Of a stretch of DNA of 64,000 nt, positions 62,941 to 64,000 are shown one piece after another. Numbering within the stretch: the first letter of the stretch is position 1; each line of letters begins with the position of its first letter. Both the position numbers and the translations under genes were made by a program. The stretch lies in NCBI RefSeq assembly GCF_007990545.2, contig NZ_AP019829.2, positions 558,001 through 622,000 of the forward strand. Direction: 5' to 3'. The DNA comes from Leptotrichia wadei. Its GTDB lineage: Bacteria; Fusobacteriota; Fusobacteriia; Fusobacteriales; Leptotrichiaceae. The notes below the pieces were generated by a model, which did no database searches, had not been told where the DNA came from, and saw only the letters and a program-made list of their open reading frames with translations.

Positions 62941-63114
62941 GCAAGGGCATCAAACGCCATGCCCTTGCATCCCCGCTTTACGCAAAACTTTCTTATAAAG
63001 AAAAAAGAAAACTCGCTTTTGAATATAGATAATATTGATAGGTAGAAATTAATTCAATTTAAAATATATTCCAAAAGCTCAAACAGTTCTTTTTTCTTTA
63101 ACGAAATTTTGCTT
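62941..63114 (+). repeat. Dispersed palindromic element, copy R2
   Basis: It is a full-length match of R1 at 5609-5783. The first stem is GCAAGGGCAT / ATGCCCTTGC with CAAACGCC in the loop. Imperfect long arms follow, with AAAGAAAAAAGAAAACTCGC on the left and GCTCAAACAGTTC on the right. Confidence 0.75.
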
Positions 63115-63188
63115 ATCAATTTTTAAGAAGGTTATCTTAACAATTATAATTTTTTCAAAATAATATTTGTAGTCAAATTAAAATTATC

Positions 63189-63308
63189 GTGATTTTTTGG
63201 AAATAAAATCGACTGTTTGAGTAAAGCGAGTTTCGATTTCGTTTTCAAAAAATGCTTAGACGAGCGGGGGGTTCAAAGGAAATGGCGAATGATTCTCTTT
63301 GAATATTC
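63189..63308 (-). repeat. Dispersed palindromic element, inverted copy R5
   Basis: Read on the minus strand it has a stem (TTCAAAG with CTTTGAA) around a loop with TTCGCCA. Then come CCCCGCTCGTCTAAGCATT, AAACTCGC and CTCAAACAG, the same order as R3 and R4. It lies 75 bases from R2 in the 62820-63453 gap, which holds no gene. Confidence 0.65.
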
Positions 63309-63453
63309 AAAATAAAAAAATATATAAAAAAGAAGTGATAATTATTTATAAAAATAATTTGAAAATATAAATTTAGAAAAAAGTTTTTGGATGAATGATT
63401 TATGGATAAAAAAATATTGAATAAGGATAAATCTTAGAGAAGCAGGAGGAAAA

Positions 63454-64000
63454 ATGAGCGAATATATTTTGGAAATGAAAAATATACGGAAGGAATTTTT
63501 AGGTGGGAAGATTGTTGCAAATGATGATATTACGCTGAAGGTTAAAAAGGGGGAGATTCATGCGATTGTTGGGGAAAATGGGGCTGGGAAATCTACGCTT
63601 ATGAAGATTTTGAATGGGCTGTATTCTCCGACTTCTGGTGAGATTTTTTACAAGGGGGAGAAAATTGACATTGACAGTCCTACAACTGCGGCAAATTTGG
63701 GAATTGGAATGGTTTATCAGCATTTTATGCTAATTGATACCTTGACAGTTGCCGAAAATATGGTTCTGGGATTTGAGCCTAAAAAAGGTGGAGTATTTTT
63801 TGACTTGAATACTGCTAGAAAGCAGGTCAGGGAAGTTTCTGAAAAATATGGCTTAAACATTGATCCAGATGCAAAAGTGTCGGATCTGTCAGTTGGGATT
63901 CATCAGAGAATTGAGATTTTGAAAATATTATTTAAGGGTGCGGAACTTCTGGTATTTGATGAGCCGAGTGCAGTGCTGACTCCACAGGAAGTGAAGGAAC
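63454..64000 (+). CDS. ABC transporter ATPase, sugar/nucleoside type (partial)
   Basis: The gene runs off the window; about 182 codons are visible from the ATG at 63454 (AGGAGGA just upstream). Walker A is IVGENGAGKSTLMKIL, the Q-loop is MVYQHFMLIDTLTVAENM, the signature is VSDLSVGIHQRIEILK (LSVG form) and Walker B is LLVFDEPSAVLTPQE. The YQHFMLI Q-loop and LSVGIHQRIEI are typical of the tandem-domain ATPases that serve BMP-family nucleoside or simple-sugar transporters (YufO/NupA type). A second ATPase half would be expected beyond the window. Confidence 0.9.
   Translation, partial: MSEYILEMKNIRKEFLGGKIVANDDITLKVKKGEIHAIVGENGAGKSTLMKILNGLYSPTSGEIFYKGEKIDIDSPTTAANLGIGMVYQHFMLIDTLTVAENMVLGFEPKKGGVFFDLNTARKQVREVSEKYGLNIDPDAKVSDLSVGIHQRIEILKILFKGAELLVFDEPSAVLTPQEVKE

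Overview
The window is AT-rich DNA that looks like a Leptotrichia-type fusobacterial chromosome. This rests on codon use, the fusobacterial autotransporter N-terminal domain on two giant proteins, and overall gene content. It is inference from sequence; no database search was run. No rRNA, tRNA or CRISPR array was seen.

Layout. 1-4.8 kb: end of guaB, a small exported protein, then rpsB, a PspC-domain gene, tsf, pyrH and frr (translation plus UMP kinase). 4.9-8.9 kb: an exported protein and a nitroreductase on the minus strand, then phosphomevalonate kinase and type 2 IPP isomerase (mevalonate route). 8.9-11.5 kb: dispersed palindromic repeats, a HAD phosphatase, and the first tiny modules of a candidate type I toxin-antitoxin family. 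11.5-38.3 kb: two autotransporter genes of about 8.4 kb each face each other as a giant inverted repeat. They share near-identical 5' and 3' blocks and have divergent middles. Between them lie a substrate-binding lipoprotein, typA, three more toxin modules interrupted by a frameshifted IS, a PLD-like lipoprotein, a PPP-type phosphatase and an AAA/PD-(D/E)XK protein. 38.6-42.3 kb: copY-copA with two operator boxes, then phd-doc. 42.3-45.3 kb: fructose PTS fruK-fruA. 45.6-50.4 kb: a lipidated autotransporter with a degenerate subtilisin domain, an exported protein and a zinc alcohol dehydrogenase. 50.6-54.4 kb: tandem mgtE genes behind a long leader with a small acidic uORF, then a lipoprotein. 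54.5-58.4 kb: a membrane J-protein pair, a MITE-like element, trxB-like and rapZ. 58.4-61.6 kb: a TnpB element directly upstream of uvrC. 61.8-64 kb: an exported protein, more dispersed repeats, and the start of a sugar/nucleoside-type ABC ATPase.

Most notable system. Four complete modules and one orphan each read, on the minus strand, as a strong TTGACA-N16-TATAAT promoter, a short terminated RNA of about 70-85 nt, and, in the complete modules, a 20-21 codon hydrophobic ORF with a Shine-Dalgarno sequence. Each complete module's RNA carries 11-15 nt complementary to the leader just upstream of a toxin's Shine-Dalgarno. In the three nearly identical modules these segments are the main variable parts, and they co-vary. 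Two modules are cross-wired: each RNA matches the other module's toxin. This fits a tandem-arranged type I toxin-antitoxin family not recognised here as any named one. The second main candidate is a Mg2+-responsive uORF attenuator in front of mgtE. The third is the inverted autotransporter pair as a possible recombination-driven surface-variation locus.
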